DNA of 64,000 bases from Hydnum rufescens UP504 (lineage: Eukaryota > Basidiomycota > Agaricomycetes > Cantharellales > Hydnaceae), in assembly GCA_014904985.1 (NCBI GenBank), contig MU128973.1:195514-259513 (forward strand), read 5' to 3'. The first letter of the stretch is position 1. Each line of letters opens with the position of its first letter. The translations under genes were made by a program, and so were the position numbers. Under the pieces are notes generated by a model. That model made no database searches, was not told the origin of the DNA, and saw nothing but the letters and a program-made list of their open reading frames with translations. Positions 1 to 11,023 of this stretch are shown piece after piece.

Positions 1-1860
1 TGAGCAACCATGGCTTGGCCTTTGGAGCTCCATGAGACCGGGCCACCTGACAGGGTGAACACATAGCCAGAGACGGATTTGCGAGTTGTCGGGTCCATAG
101 CATAGTCGGAGTCAGTGTAACCAAGGAGGTTTCCACCGTCGGATCGGAAGGTAATGCCATAGTGGATAGTGCCAGCAAGGTAGTGGAGGAGGTGCTTGAG
201 AGCGGTGACATGTTTAGTGCCCGGACAAGAGGAGAATCTAGACAGTGCAGCAACAGCATAGGCGATATCGGGGCGGGTTCCAGTCATCGTGTACATCATG
301 GATCCAATCACTTCAAGGTATGGAAAATTGCGAGCGGCATCAACCTCAGCATCAGTTGCAGGCTCCAGTATGATTTTTTCTGGAAGGGGGGTTGAAGTCG
401 GTTTGCAGTCAGCCATTCCAAATCGGGTGAGTACTGTTTTCAGATACTGTGACTGTTCAACAGTGAGGGTTGAGGTTTTGAGGTTGTAGTGAACATGCAT
501 CCCAAGGATCCAGCGTACAAGTCCGAGGTCAACCATTTCGAAGCGGGACTCCAATTTGGTAACGATATGTTGCATCAGAGTCGTATTATTGTAGCCAATA
601 AGCAGGTCATCGACATACAGGGATATGACAACATAGTCGTCATTTCGGTGTAGCAGGTAGATGCAGTGGTCGGCTTGTGTGCGGGTGAACCCCAAGGTGA
701 GAAAGAAGGTGTCAATAGTGGCATACCATTCACATCCCCCTTGCTTCAGACCATATAAAGCTTTCTTGAGCTTCCAAACCCAGGTCTCCTTTCCTTGTTC
801 CTCATAGCCCTTGGGCTGGCACATAAAGATATCTTCCTTGAGGATGCCATGAAGGAAGGCGCACTTGATGTCCATGTGACGGATTTTCAGGTGGTGCTGA
901 ACGCAAAGGGCAAGGAAGACTCGGATAGCAGCAGACTTGACAACCGGAGCAAAACTTTCAATGTAGTTGATATTTTCCCATTGTCGGTCACCACGAGCTG
1001 TCAAGTGAGCTTTGTAGCAGGTAATCTGTCCGTGTTCATCATGCTTCCGGCAGAGTACCATTTTATTCCCAATGAGGTTTGGGATGCTGATAGTGTTGGG
1101 GTTTATGAGGTCATAGACATCAGCCTTTCGGATAGAGTCGAGTTCAGCACGAATAGCAGCATCCCAGAGATGGGATTCTGGTCCAGCAAGTGCGTCATCG
1201 GTGCGGGGTAGGTCAGGAAGTTCAGTATCAATATCCAAGGTATCATCTGCCCCCTTGATGTGGGCAGTGCTTAGAAGGCTGATGAGCTCCTGGGCGAGAT
1301 TGGCCTGTAGGGAACCCTCAGGTGTGTCCTTGCGAACGGTGTGTCGTAAAATGCCATAACGACCATAGTCATCAGGCTCAAGGTGCTTCGGGGCTTTGAT
1401 GGAGCAACGATCACGTAGCCTGGGTAGGGGTGCAGCAGGAGGAGGAAGGGCATCTGGAAGGTCAGGGGGAGGATCGTGTAGGGAGGGCTCACTGGCTTGG
1501 TCAGCAGGTGGTCGGTTGGCATCCTCACTGGGTGGGCCCTCAGGGGTGGTAAATTCAACGTCAGGGTGTGGGAGAGCAGTTTCAACAAACAAGGGGGAGC
1601 GGCTAGTGTATGTGTGGTGCGTAGCTGGGTCCCAGAACCAGTATCCGCTGACACCTTCTGGGTACCCCAGGAACTTTACCTTCCGAGCTCTATCACCCAA
1701 TTTTTTTGCTCCGTCACCTTTGGGAATGTGGATGTAAGCATCACAATAGAAGACTCGAAGGTGCGAGATGTCAGGTTTGCGGTTGTAGAAGGACTCGAAG
1801 GGAGTGATTCCGCCATTTGAGGATATCATGGTGCGCTGATGACAGTAAGTGGCAGTGGCC
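1..1860 (-). pseudogene. Copia reverse transcriptase and RNase H, 3' end outside the window
   Basis: After a proline-rich linker (about 1350-1680), the minus strand encodes the copia RT signature MDIKCAFLHG (about 860-890) and then LKKALYGLKQGG (about 745-780). The catalytic YVDDLL lies at about 603-620. C-terminal to it come GSMMYTMTGTRPDIAYAV (about 250-305) and the RNase H start with SVSGYVFTLSGGPVSWSSKG (about 11-75). The frame looks open across this stretch. The proline-rich linker is normal for copia between integrase and RT. It is marked as a pseudogene because the same polyprotein is broken upstream; this part alone shows no lesion I could find. Confidence 0.9.
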
Positions 1861-3295
1861 AAGGCTTTGGCCAAAGTCCTTGAGGACAATCCATGTCCTT
1901 GAGCATGGCCCGAACCTTATTTGTGAGTGTGCGATTCATCCACTCTGCAACACCATTTTGCTCAGGAGTACCAGCAACAGTGTGCTCGACTTGGATTCCG
2001 TGTTCAGTGCAGTAAGTCTCCAGCTCAATATTGATGTATTTGCCTCCATTATCGGTGCATAGGATGCCAATGTGACATCCAATCAAGTTTAGGAAGATTT
2101 TGTCCATTTTGATGAACCAAGGTGTGAAGTCGCTTTTACGTTTTAGGGAACAAGTCCAAACCATTCCAGATTTGTCATCAACAAGTGTGGCAAAGTAAAG
2201 GTTGCCTCCAAGGGACGGGATGTCCATTTCACCGCAAATGTCTGAGTGGATGCAGCCAAGGATGTCGGGCGCATGAGTGTGACCGATGTCAAAGGGGAGG
2301 CGAGTCATTTTGGCCATAATGCAGGATTCACAGGGAGTGTTGCTGACTTTGTCAAGGGGAATTCCATCAACTCCATCGACAAGTTTGTGGTGCAGCATAT
2401 CCTGTAGGGTGCGGATACTCGGATGGCCAAGACACTTGTGAAGAAGGTCTAGGGAGGGGGTGGGGTGGGTGGTCTGCAGGGCCTGGGGTGATATGGTGGG
2501 TGGTGAGGAAGGGAGAGGCAGGGCTGGGTGAGTGGGCTGAAGGTGCAGCTGGAGTAGTGTTCCATGTTCACAGGATTCTGCGATGATTTTTCCAGATTTC
2601 ATGCGAATAAGGCATTGGTTGCCTGTGAATATGGCCTCATGCCCTCAATGCATAAGGGTGCATATTGACAGCAGGGCATTCATTAGTTCGGGGACATGCA
2701 GGACCCGGGCAAGTCACAGGGTGATGTCATGGCCACTGACAATTCCAGGCAGAGATACCGGGCCCTCCCCATAGGCAAGAATGTGTGAGCCATTGGCAAG
2801 GCGCACCTTTCGAGGGATTGGGTAAGTCTCATACGAGGTGAAGTCGGTCATGGTCGGGGCCATATGGTCAGAGCATCCAGAATCAATAACCCATGTTGAT
2901 CGCAAAGGAGGTGCAAGATTGGCTTTGGCAGTAGCCACATACATTTCCACTGGTTTGGAGGGAGGACTGGCTGTGGCAGTGGCCATCATCACATCCACTT
3001 CTCCATCAATGGCATGAACAGTGACAAGGTTTGCCTGTCCCTCCTTCCCACTCGCAGAGGTTTTCTCGGGGCATTTGGCTTTTACATGGCCAGGTTTTTT
3101 GCAGGTATGGCAAGTGGCTGTCTTTAGCCATTCCTCATACTTTGCCTTCTCCTCGGGGGTTTTTGGTGGACCACATCGGTTCCCGGTATTGACCTGCAGG
3201 GCGGCTGATGAACCTTTTGAAGATGAGTCTGCAACAGACTGCTGTATGCAGGTCTCTTCATCCATTAGTGCCCCCTTGATGTCATCCAATGTCAC
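1826..3295 (-). pseudogene. Copia gag C-terminus, protease and integrase, broken
   Basis: The first frame (2714-3295) has a CCHC zinc knuckle (CHTCKKPGHVKAKCP) and an aspartic protease active-site stretch (WVIDSGCSDHM). It ends at a TGA; a second TGA follows within 90 bp. The second frame (1826-2602) has the integrase zinc finger (H-x3-H, then CESC) followed by the catalytic core: the first Asp in HSDICGEM, the second in CTDNGGKY, and Glu in EQNGVAEWMNRT. The frame is lost near 1860, and downstream coding continues in another frame towards the reverse transcriptase. The catalytic residues are intact, so the breaks are stops and frameshifts rather than active-site loss. The stops are TGA, the codon CpG deamination makes from CGA. 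Confidence 0.88.
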
Positions 3296-3867
3296 TGATG
3301 TGACACCTGTGAGTAGTGTGGTACGGACGACATTGTACGAGGCTGGCAGCCCATGGAGGAGGGCAAGGGCCAGGAGAGTGTCAGGAATGGGGGGGCACCA
3401 ATGGGACCAGATGTGATATAGTCAGCAGCAGCAGTTTCGAGAGTGGCAGCAAAGTCAGCAATGGATGTGAAGCTGGAGAGGGAGGAGGAGAATATTTTCT
3501 GGGCAGCGTAGAACTGAGCAGAAAGGCCCTTTGGCTTGTACATGCGGCGCAATTTATTCCATGCAACAGAAGGAATTTTGTCACGAGCGATGTGGGATTT
3601 CACAGCCGGTTCACAGGTGAGGATGACATTGTACAAGACGTTGATGGTGCCCTTCTCCCAGATCTCCATCTTCGATTCATACTGTGGATCATCGATTAGA
3701 GTGTCATCGGCACCAATGGTTTTCGCAGCAGGTGGGGTGGTGTTTTTCCCTTGGATCCAGGACCATTGTCTGGCATGACGAATGATGAGACACAGATCGG
3801 CAGCCCATGCAGCATAGTTCTCATGGCCACGAAGCTTCATGACAGATAGCTTGGCAGATTCAGTCAT
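3292..3867 (-). CDS. Gag polyprotein N-terminal part of the copia element
   Basis: A 191-codon open frame starts at an ATG at 3867, 82 bp inside the LTR. It opens with an LxGxENYAxW-type motif (residues 12-21: KLRGHENYAAW) and continues with a helical region containing IRHARQWSWIQG and an FxAAQKIFSS stretch, as in copia UBN2/DUF4219 gag proteins, which form the particle shell. The frame runs into 3295-3292 where the zinc-knuckle region continues in another frame, so gag and the nucleocapsid part are no longer collinear here. I infer one frameshift rather than a programmed one, because the C-terminal tail of this frame has an unrelated, serine/proline-rich composition. Confidence 0.8.
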   Translation of the reverse strand: MTESAKLSVMKLRGHENYAAWAADLCLIIRHARQWSWIQGKNTTPPAAKTIGADDTLIDDPQYESKMEIWEKGTINVLYNVILTCEPAVKSHIARDKIPSVAWNKLRRMYKPKGLSAQFYAAQKIFSSSLSSFTSIADFAATLETAAADYITSGPIGAPPFLTLSWPLPSSMGCQPRTMSSVPHYSQVSHQ

Positions 3868-3949
3868 GGCGACTGGTCAAGTAGAGTGCAAGGTGGCGAC
3901 AAAGGTTATAGCTGGTGGTGCTTTTCAGTAGGGCAATGGGCCCATAACC

Positions 3950-4316
3950 TGTAGAAACAGAAAGCCTGCAATGCGGGAACCGTAATCAATTGGTTGAAAG
4001 GTAAGTGTATATACATGGAGTTAAAGGAGGACCGGAATGCTTGCCTGCGACGCAGGAACCATAATCGATTGGTTACCGAGTCGCAAGGTCTGCATGACAT
4101 TATATAGATGAAGAGAAACAATGCATGTACACACAAAGAGAAACAATGCGCGCTTTGGTGCGCATCTGGATGAGGTGCGTTTTGCCACGGAAGTGGTGTG
4201 CAATGAGGAAGAGGTGGCGGCGGACGTTGCGGTAGTGGCAGTGTCAGAGCGTTTTGCCGTAACATGGGCTCCATGCGGCTGCGAATATGCAGCGCACAAA
4301 TAGTAGGATTCCATCA
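3950..4316 (-). repeat. 5' LTR of the copia element with adjacent primer-binding site
   Basis: The segment starts with TG and ends with CA on both strands (plus-strand TGTAGAAAC at 3950 and CCATCA ending at 4316). It lies directly upstream, in element sense, of the gag start. Immediately inside it (3938-3949, minus-strand GGTTATGGGCCC) is a candidate primer-binding site. Two imperfect internal copies of a motif around GGAACCRTAATCRATTGGTT occur at about 3976-3996 and 4056-4076. Boundaries rest on TG/CA ends and position only, because the partner LTR lies outside the window. Confidence 0.6.
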
Positions 4317-7158
4317 TGACTCTCGGCTATGTCGATTAATTCGCGATATTGTCAACGCTGCGTCACTTTTTGTTTCCTCGCCACGTTTTCCTCTCTTTGA
4401 TATTCAAGACTGTGGGCTGAAACTTCCCGCTTGCCAAAGACGATTTGTGCGATCCGCAGGTTGTCTTCCCGACCTTCGCGGGCACTGCGAGGATAGCGCA
4501 TCATAGATAATCTACAGTGGGGTATGTAAGGGCTGTTTTGCCATTGAGTGTATGATACTGTCGCACGACATTTGTACCGACCTAGGACGTATGCATGATT
4601 TCCTTTGGGTAGTATACATGGTTCTTCTTTTCATCTTCCGATGCTAACCTCCATAGTCTCTTCTCCTTCGTCCTTCTTTTCCCCTCATGAGTTCAATTGG
4701 ACCCTGCCTTCTTGAGCATACACAAACCAACTTGATGGAAAATATCCACATGACGACTGGCTTAAGAGTCGGGGATTGGCGCTTGTCGCCGCTACCCGAT
4801 ACATTAATTATAAGCGCCCCCAAGAAATTTCACGAGGCCTATCCAAGCCAAGGAATCAAAGTCGCAACAAGGCCCTATGGTATTTAACTATGGCATATTC
4901 TTGCCAGAGGGGAAAGAGGTGAAACAATTGAGCATTTCAACATCTGGAATGTCATCTTCATCAGAGTGTCCAGACCCGATGTTCTTCCTCTTACACTATA
5001 ATCTCGATCATCTTGGGTATTTCTGGCAACGAAACAATACTTCAAACAAGTATCCCTTAGGAGGAGAGATACAAGATGTATCCCTGTACAGCATTTATCC
5101 AACTGCGAGGTGACCTTTGGTGATGAAGGACAAGGAGTGTCCGGAAAATACGACACCTAACGTCACCATCAGCAAGATCTTGGATACAGGAGGATGTCTA
5201 TTTTCTCATTACGGTTGTTGATGCGCCTTCAAGATTTCCGATATGTAGGGTCGGGACTAATTAGGGATATACGAGATCAGTGGAAGGACAAACACAAACT
5301 GCTGAAAGAGGCTTAGTCACTGGGGTCGCTGAGGCCACAGCATTCAGTCTCACTTCAAAAAGTCACCATCCATTTCATGAGCTACCCTGGGAGACTCTAA
5401 AAATCGGCACGAAGGATTCCGTAATCAGCCCATGGCCTATACAACCTGATAAATAGAGAGATACGAGGTGGATTGTAGCGTGTAAAGGGTGGACTCTAAT
5501 CCCGTCGACATATGCCTGGAACGCGCTGATGTTTGTGAGCAAAGCCAGTGACCAATTTGATCCATTCCTTAATGTTAGAGTGGCAAGGGAAAAATCGACT
5601 GGTCAAAGGTGGGATTAGATGATATAAAATATTAGTACTAGAGGATTATAATTGGCATAGACCTATCCATAGCACCTACACCCTGGTGATATTGATTAAT
5701 AATCTTGCCATCATGCAGACGACAACAGCGAGCATACACACATACAATATCATCACACAGGGGGCTGCCGGGACTAAGGGGCGGGACGACCGGTGCAGTC
5801 CCAGGCGGTTTCAAATTGGGGTCACGAGGGAGCGCTGCTAGATAGTGTTCCCCAATGTGCTAGAGTATAGCATGAGGACGAAAATGCAAGTGGTCGCAGA
5901 CTTTGACAGCATCGACAAAACGTTTCTGTCTTGTGTGCCCAATAGATCACCATTCCTTGTTGACGGTTTCAAGCACGAACCGGAGGCTAGAGTTTGAACA
6001 AGGGAAGCAACAAAAGCAAAGATGAAGAGGCCAGAGATAGAGAAACGATGGAGAGGAATTTTCTTTGCCATAAAAGTTGCGGGCGAGAAGGCGGTCTTAG
6101 GCCTCCGCTGCTACATATAAGCCGCACTCGGTGCATCCTCTGCGATCTGGACCTAAGTCTTATGCTCCAGAGAGATACTCTGCATTTGTTAAGTCGCCTG
6201 TGGAACATGCGAATGCACTGCGAAAAATTATCAGGTTTTACGGGAAAGTTTCTGGCATTCGTCGGGCTCAGTGGAACATGGGTATAAGACGATTCCCGAG
6301 AGACGATCAAACCACAGCATCACCATATCGTAGGCAGCGACTTAGCGCGCCACCTTGGGCGGCAAGTCGCACCGTTGTTGTCTGGCTCGACACCAAGCTT
6401 ATAATCGATCGAAGCGTGTTGATCGACACTGTCATATACATTCGATGGTGACGTTCAGAGCTATTCGGCAGGAGAAACTAGCTTGTGCGCGAGCTTCCTG
6501 AACACACTACTCACGATTTGGGTGATTTTTTTTCCCTAGAAGAAGCTCAATAGATCAGGTGCACGTACTCTTCAATCCAGGTACCCAGCCAATCGTCGAG
6601 GTCGCTTTTTGAGCACCACTGTGATAGATTTGTGATGATAGGAAAGGTCATCTCCAATATCGTGGTGTCAATGTACGGTGCAGCATTTCCGTGAATATTC
6701 TGGATTGGGACTCAAAGGTACACCGTAAGCAAACCGTCTTAGATACCATAAGTCAAGCCGGCGGCGCCGATGCGGAATCATAGAAGGACTCTCACAACAA
6801 CAGTTTCGGCCCTTTCAGTTGGTATAAATGCTTCGTGAGGGATCAGGTCATAGAAATCCCGGTCTCTGTGTTCAGTTTATTAACAGCCTGGGTTACGAAT
6901 ATTTTAAGACTCCACCAGAAACCAGTTCACCTGGAGAACATTTTGTGCCTGACGCTGTGGCACTTCGGCAACTTGCGGCGGCCTCTCGCGTCACCACCAA
7001 CCTGAATTGCTGTTAAGCGTCAATCCACCCCATGCTGCTGTGTGGATCCAGCTCATCTTCTCCAGCGAGTTTTGGCAGAGGAAAAACAGTGCGTGTTCTC
7101 AGTGCTCATCTCACTGTAGCCCGAGGCCTGACAGCGCTAACGGTACTCTAACTCACCA
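4317..7158. other. No recognisable gene; unique-looking sequence
   Basis: About 2.8 kb with normal CpG content and only short open frames (longest about 107 codons, at 5987-6310 on the minus strand). I see no family motif, splice-consistent chain of exons, hairpin array or terminal repeat. Short TATA-like stretches (for example near 5625 and 6115) are not convincing alone. It may be an intergenic region or the remnant of a gene too decayed to recognise. Confidence 0.5.
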
Positions 7159-8555
7159 ATGGGTATGTGCGCCATCCCTTCGGGTTATCAGCTACACCGG
7201 AAACTTGTCGTTCTAGGGGATGGTGCATGCGGGAAGGCATGTCGCAATCTGCTCCAGCTTTATATATCTAGACGTAACATGGCAGTACCCCTGATGGCCA
7301 GACGAGCCTGCTGAACGTATTTACTCGAGGCTTTTTCACCCAAGTCTAGTAAGCGAACGGTTCTCTTGCCATACATCCTTACATCTGTTCGGATATGATG
7401 TCAAGGGGTAATATTCACGTCCATGCGGATCTCCAGTGAACCCACTGTTTTTGAGAATTACGTGCAAGACGTACATGTTGATGGCCAGGTAGTAGAGCTA
7501 TCGCTATGGGACACGGCTGGTAATGACTTCCTCTCTTGATTATATCTCGCTTACTGAACCGGGTTCGAATTACGAACTGATCAGGTCAAGAGGAATTTGA
7601 TCGGTACGAATATTCCCTCCCGACTACCCATTTTGCATGCGGATTAACGTGACGTTGCCAAAATCGTAGGCTGCGATCCCTTAGTTATGCTGAGACGCAT
7701 ATAATCATGGTGTGCTTTTCGGTTCGTTGGAGCTAATGATATTCCTTGCTGCACGCTTTCTATTAATCTAACTCTTCATGAAGGTCGATAATCCAGCATC
7801 ACTAGACAATGTCGAATCAAAGGCACGTTTAATTTCTGGTGCTCGATTATACGGCTGACTCATCCTAACTTCCAGTGGATAGAAGAGATCATCGAGGTAA
7901 CTATTGAGCCCTTGCCATTGGGAAGAGGAAGCTGATCGCGTTAGTATCATAGTATTGTCCGGGAGTGAAGGTATGCACTACACTCGGTAGCAGCCATTGA
8001 ACAACTGTCTAATGATTTGCGTAGTTGGTGCTCGTGGGCAAGTCAACCTCCCCATTAGTGTCGTCCCTGGCGTGAAGAACGAACTTGACTCATGCGGGGC
8101 TTCTATGCGTTAGCCCTGAAATGCGACCTACGAGATGATCCCGACCTTCAACGGCGGCTGGCAAAATATGGCGCTCGGCCGTGTGAATACGAGGAAGGGC
8201 TTGCTGTCGCCCGGAGGATACGAGCGAGCCGCTATCTTGGTGAGTGTAAATCATGGGATGCACATGGCGTGGGGTATCTTTCTCTAAGCGGATTTGATGT
8301 TTTTATCATTAACCTGTGGACCCTGCTCTCTGTAACATGTTTCTGTCCCTCTTCACCTTTTGCGTCGCCTTGCCTGCAACCTCTACTGATCTCCTTCTCA
8401 ACCTGCGCAGAATGCTCTGCAAAACACAATCGAGGAGTGAATGAAGTCTTCCAAGAGGCCGCGCGCGTCTCCATCCGGGCTCGGCCGACAGGTGGTGCGT
8501 ATGGTATTAATAAAGGTGTAGGGATAGGAGGGACGACGGTTGTGTAGTGATGTAG
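7159..8555 (+). CDS. RHO3: Rho3-type small GTPase, about 202 aa in 12 exons, with three GC-AG introns
   Basis: Rho-family GTPase, a membrane-anchored switch controlling polarity and exocytosis. Exons: 7159-7236, 7302-7348, 7437-7519, 7585-7603, 7670-7721, 7784-7822, 7876-7896, 7953-7970, 8025-8037, 8114-8239, 8411-8498 and 8531-8555 (609 nt in phase). Seen in order: P-loop GDGACGK/TS split by intron 1, effector loop [20 protein letters not shown], Rho insert region, ALKCDL, and [12 protein letters not shown]. The last motif and [19 protein letters not shown] fit Rho3 better than Rho1/Cdc42. Introns 1 (7237), 6 (7823) and 9 (8038) start with GC. The main frame runs to TTVV and stop at 8547, but CVVM-stop, a CAAX box, sits one frame over at 8541-8555. 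A 32-nt intron (8499-8530) would join them as ...GADDGCVVM; that last splice is inference. The start at 7159 is the first ATG in frame without crossing a stop. Confidence 0.88.
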
Positions 8556-8819
8556 TGGGATACACGTGGATAGCGAACCTTGGGCTTAATTCTCTGCACT
8601 GGATTTTGATTTAGGATCCTGTAAAGTACGACCATAATTATCATGAAGTGATTGATTTCTCCATCAGATAAATGCGAGCAACTCGATCACTAACTGTGGA
8701 AGCTTTATCGGATTCTCGGTCGGATGCCTTCATTGCTCCAGGGAGGTGACCATGACCCTCCACGTATACTTCGACAGTCTCAACTGCCATCATTCTGCTC
8801 CGAAATGAATAAACATGCT
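8556..8819. other. Convergent 3' intergenic spacer between the GTPase and Hsk3-like genes
   Basis: About 260 bp between two convergent genes. It holds AT-rich stretches suitable for polyadenylation on both strands, but no gene or repeat that I can support. Confidence 0.5.
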
Positions 8820-9080
8820 TCAGTAGGCCGCTCGGAGATTGGCATCGTGTTCATATCTCTGGCGCACTTGTTCGCCGAATACTAGGCCCGATGCGGACGC
8901 GATTGCGAAGATGCAGATAACGCACTGGGCAGCATGTAACGCAGCAAACTTCCCCATGGCATTCAATTGGATGGAGGTCTGGTCCATTAGATTGCGCGTC
9001 AGCTCGAGCTCTCGGCAGAGTTTGTGCAGTGTGGTGGAGAGTTGAGAGTACTGTCGCTGTTTCTGTTGTGCGAAGCTCAT
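8820..9080 (-). CDS. HSK3: Hsk3-like DASH complex subunit (small kinetochore protein)
   Basis: An 86-codon open frame. Residues 6-55 read KQRQYSQLSTTLHKL...RNLMDQTSIQLNAMGKFAALHA, which matches the short heptad-rich Hsk3 family pattern (KQRQ-SxL at the start, a coiled-coil helix, then a second helix near a xxLGxxHA-like turn). The DASH/Dam1 ring couples kinetochores to microtubules, and the family size of about 70-90 residues fits. The C-terminal part (CVICIFAIASASGLVFGEQ...) is hydrophobic. A GTGCGT...CCTAG stretch there could be a 44-nt intron, which would change the last residues, so the C-terminus is uncertain. It is divergently arranged with the TPR gene, with only 42 bp between start codons. 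The identification is from pattern recognition of a short protein and is moderate. Confidence 0.6.
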   Translation of the reverse strand: MSFAQQKQRQYSQLSTTLHKLCRELELTRNLMDQTSIQLNAMGKFAALHAAQCVICIFAIASASGLVFGEQVRQRYEHDANLRAAY

Positions 9081-9122
9081 GTTGGATTCTATGCACCTCG
9101 GCTAACTCCGTTTATACTCATC
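9081..9122. promoter_or_regulatory. 42-bp divergent promoter/5' leader between Hsk3-like and TTC1-like genes
   Basis: The start codon at 9080 (minus) and the one at 9123 (plus) are separated by 42 bp. The 5' leaders must therefore be very short or the transcripts must overlap at their 5' ends. The space is too small for two independent conventional promoters. I see no TATA box inside it. Confidence 0.55.
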
Positions 9123-10319
9123 ATGCATCCCACATCTCGCGACGCCCTGATCGAAAAGTTGAATAAAGTGACCCTACCACCAGAAATAGTCACTGCCTCT
9201 GTTAATGAAGAATGGAGTGATGGAGAGGAAGATTGGCAAGACGCGTCTGAAGCACTCCCCAACGAAGATTGCGCAGAACCGATTGCTTCCTCGTCTGCCG
9301 TAAATACAAAGGATCAAGAGGAAGAATTAAGGGTATGAACCGCCCCAACCAATAATCCTCCCATCATATATGGAAATGACCCTTGAGGGCGTAGACTTCA
9401 TTAGGCGAGGCGAACGTACTCAAGGAGCGAGGAAATGATCTCTTCCGCGAATCCAATTGGAAACGGGCTTCAGAAACGTACCTTGAGGGACTCCGTACAC
9501 TTCCTCTCCGGCCGGTCCCATCACCATCCAATGTGAAAGGGAAAGAAAAAGCCCACGAGTCTGGTGAAGATCCAATGGAAGGATCCGAGACGCCTGGTTT
9601 TCCTGATGCAGAAACGGAGAAAATGCGGGGTTTGACTCCTCTAGCTCTCCTTGAACAACAATGCCCTGTAATTCGATCGATCTTAAATGCTAACATCGCT
9701 GCCTGCCATGTTAAACTGGTATGTCAAAACCTTCATCTCGTACATTCTCGCCCATGCATATTCTACCCAAATAGGGTGATCACACTAATGCCGTGCAGTC
9801 GTGCACGGACTGTAAGTCGTCCAAAATGGGTTTTCTCGCCCGTCTTTAATACAATTGGTTTGGCTATAGCTCTTTTGGACGTCCCCACTTACGCAAAAGC
9901 TCTACATCGTCGCGCGACATCGAATGACGCTATCGGGACCTGGTCATCGCTCTCTGCTGCCGAAAAAGGTCTCTCAAATTGCTGTTGCTGGCATCTCTGT
10001 GCTTACCAAACTATCAGATTATCGGACATTGCTAGAGATGTTGCCTTCCTCGTCACCCCTGCTGCCATTAATTCGCTCTGCTCTTGTGACTCTACATCCA
10101 CGCCTCGAACGGGCTCAAAAAGCCGAAACGGACGAGATGATCAACAAGCTCAAGGGGCTAGGTGACTCATTCCTAGGTCAGCATCCTTGTTGTTACGAAA
10201 GCCCTTAGGCATATTGCCCATCCCTTTTTTTTCTGGCAGGGAGATTTGGAATGTCAACTAATAATTTCCAATTTACTCCCAATGGGCAAGGTGGTTATTC
10301 GATGAACTTTGTAAATTAG
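9123..10319 (+). CDS. TTC1-like tetratricopeptide repeat protein, 297 aa in six exons
   Basis: TPR co-chaperone-type protein related to animal TTC1. Exons: 9123-9332, 9410-9718, 9775-9811, 9870-9968, 10018-10176 and 10240-10319; phases join without a stop (894 nt). The N-terminal about 70 residues are acidic (EEWSDGEEDWQDASE). TPR helices follow: LKERGNDLFRESNWKRASETY, then SILNANIAACHVKLGDHTNAV, then DVPTYAKALHRRATS. The end carries the TTC1-type tail: LERAQKAETDEMINKLKGLG followed by FGMSTNNFQFTPN and GGYSMNFVN. That tail, which marks the TTC1 family, is recovered only when the 63-nt intron at 10177-10239 is removed. The start at 9123 was chosen because upstream in-frame codons lie over the opposing Hsk3-like gene. 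Confidence 0.9.
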
Positions 10320-10574
10320 GGTGTGCACTGCATCAGGAATGTATTCTGCGACATGCTATTAGAGAGAAGGAAAAGTACTGCTGGTGAATTTGGGGGATCT
10401 AGTCAAGCCAATGGATTAATTGAGAAAGATCATGATGACATATGCATACCATGGGGTTGATTTGTTGAACATAGGGGGACAGTTGTGAAGTCAGTGGGAG
10501 AAATGAAGGGGCCGGGTATTAGAGATATAGGGAGTTATTCCCCATTTTCTATATTAGGGGGTTTCATGCTGCAG
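10320..10574. other. 3' flank of the TTC1-like gene; no gene
   Basis: About 255 bp of AT-rich sequence between the TPR stop codon and the target-site duplication of the foldback element. CpG becomes scarce from here on. No open frame or repeat is supported. Confidence 0.5.
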
Positions 10575-11023
10575 GAATTTGGCACCTAACACACCCTCAA
10601 AAAGGTGCCTCTTAGGTGGGTTCCAGTTGCATTGGCCTTTGACCTAAGAGGTGGTTTTTATATAGGCATGTCTAGGCAGTGTCTAAAGGTGTTCAAAAGA
10701 TGAAAAATTTCTAAGTCCCTATAATAGGCATGCCTATCTGTGCCCACCACAGGCACCACTCCCAGGCTTTTTAACTATTTGATAGGCATTCTGGGGTTGA
10801 TTTAGGCATGCCTAAATCAGTTGTGTCTAATGATGTCTAGAGCTTAATTATTGACTTTGAATTGAAGAGGCTTATCCAGGGTTGATTTAGACATGCCTAA
10901 ATCAGTGATGTCTAGTGATGGGTAGAGTCAGGTGCTGCTCCAGGGGTTTTACAATGACTTGATGGACACCCTGCAGTTGATTTAGGCATGCCTAAATCAG
11001 CTGTGTCTAGTCATGTCTAGAGC

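Larger units (their letters stand above)
1..4316 (-). mobile_element. Ty1/copia LTR retrotransposon, degenerate, truncated by the window edge
   Basis: Read on the minus strand, the order is LTR (3950-4316), gag (3292-3867), CCHC zinc knuckle, aspartic protease, integrase, then reverse transcriptase and RNase H running off base 1. Integrase before reverse transcriptase is the Ty1/copia order. The 3' LTR is outside the window. Coding capacity is broken by a gag/protease frame change near 3295, in-frame TGA stops between protease and integrase (about 2610-2715), and a frame change near 1860, so this copy is not autonomous as it stands. The RT/RNase H part appears open to the edge, so inactivation is recent or partial. 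Copy number, insertion age and the other LTR cannot be judged from here. Confidence 0.93.

Noticed and set aside
795..1211. Plus-strand 138-codon frame
   Set aside because: It lies antisense to the copia reverse transcriptase, whose motifs are unmistakable on the minus strand.
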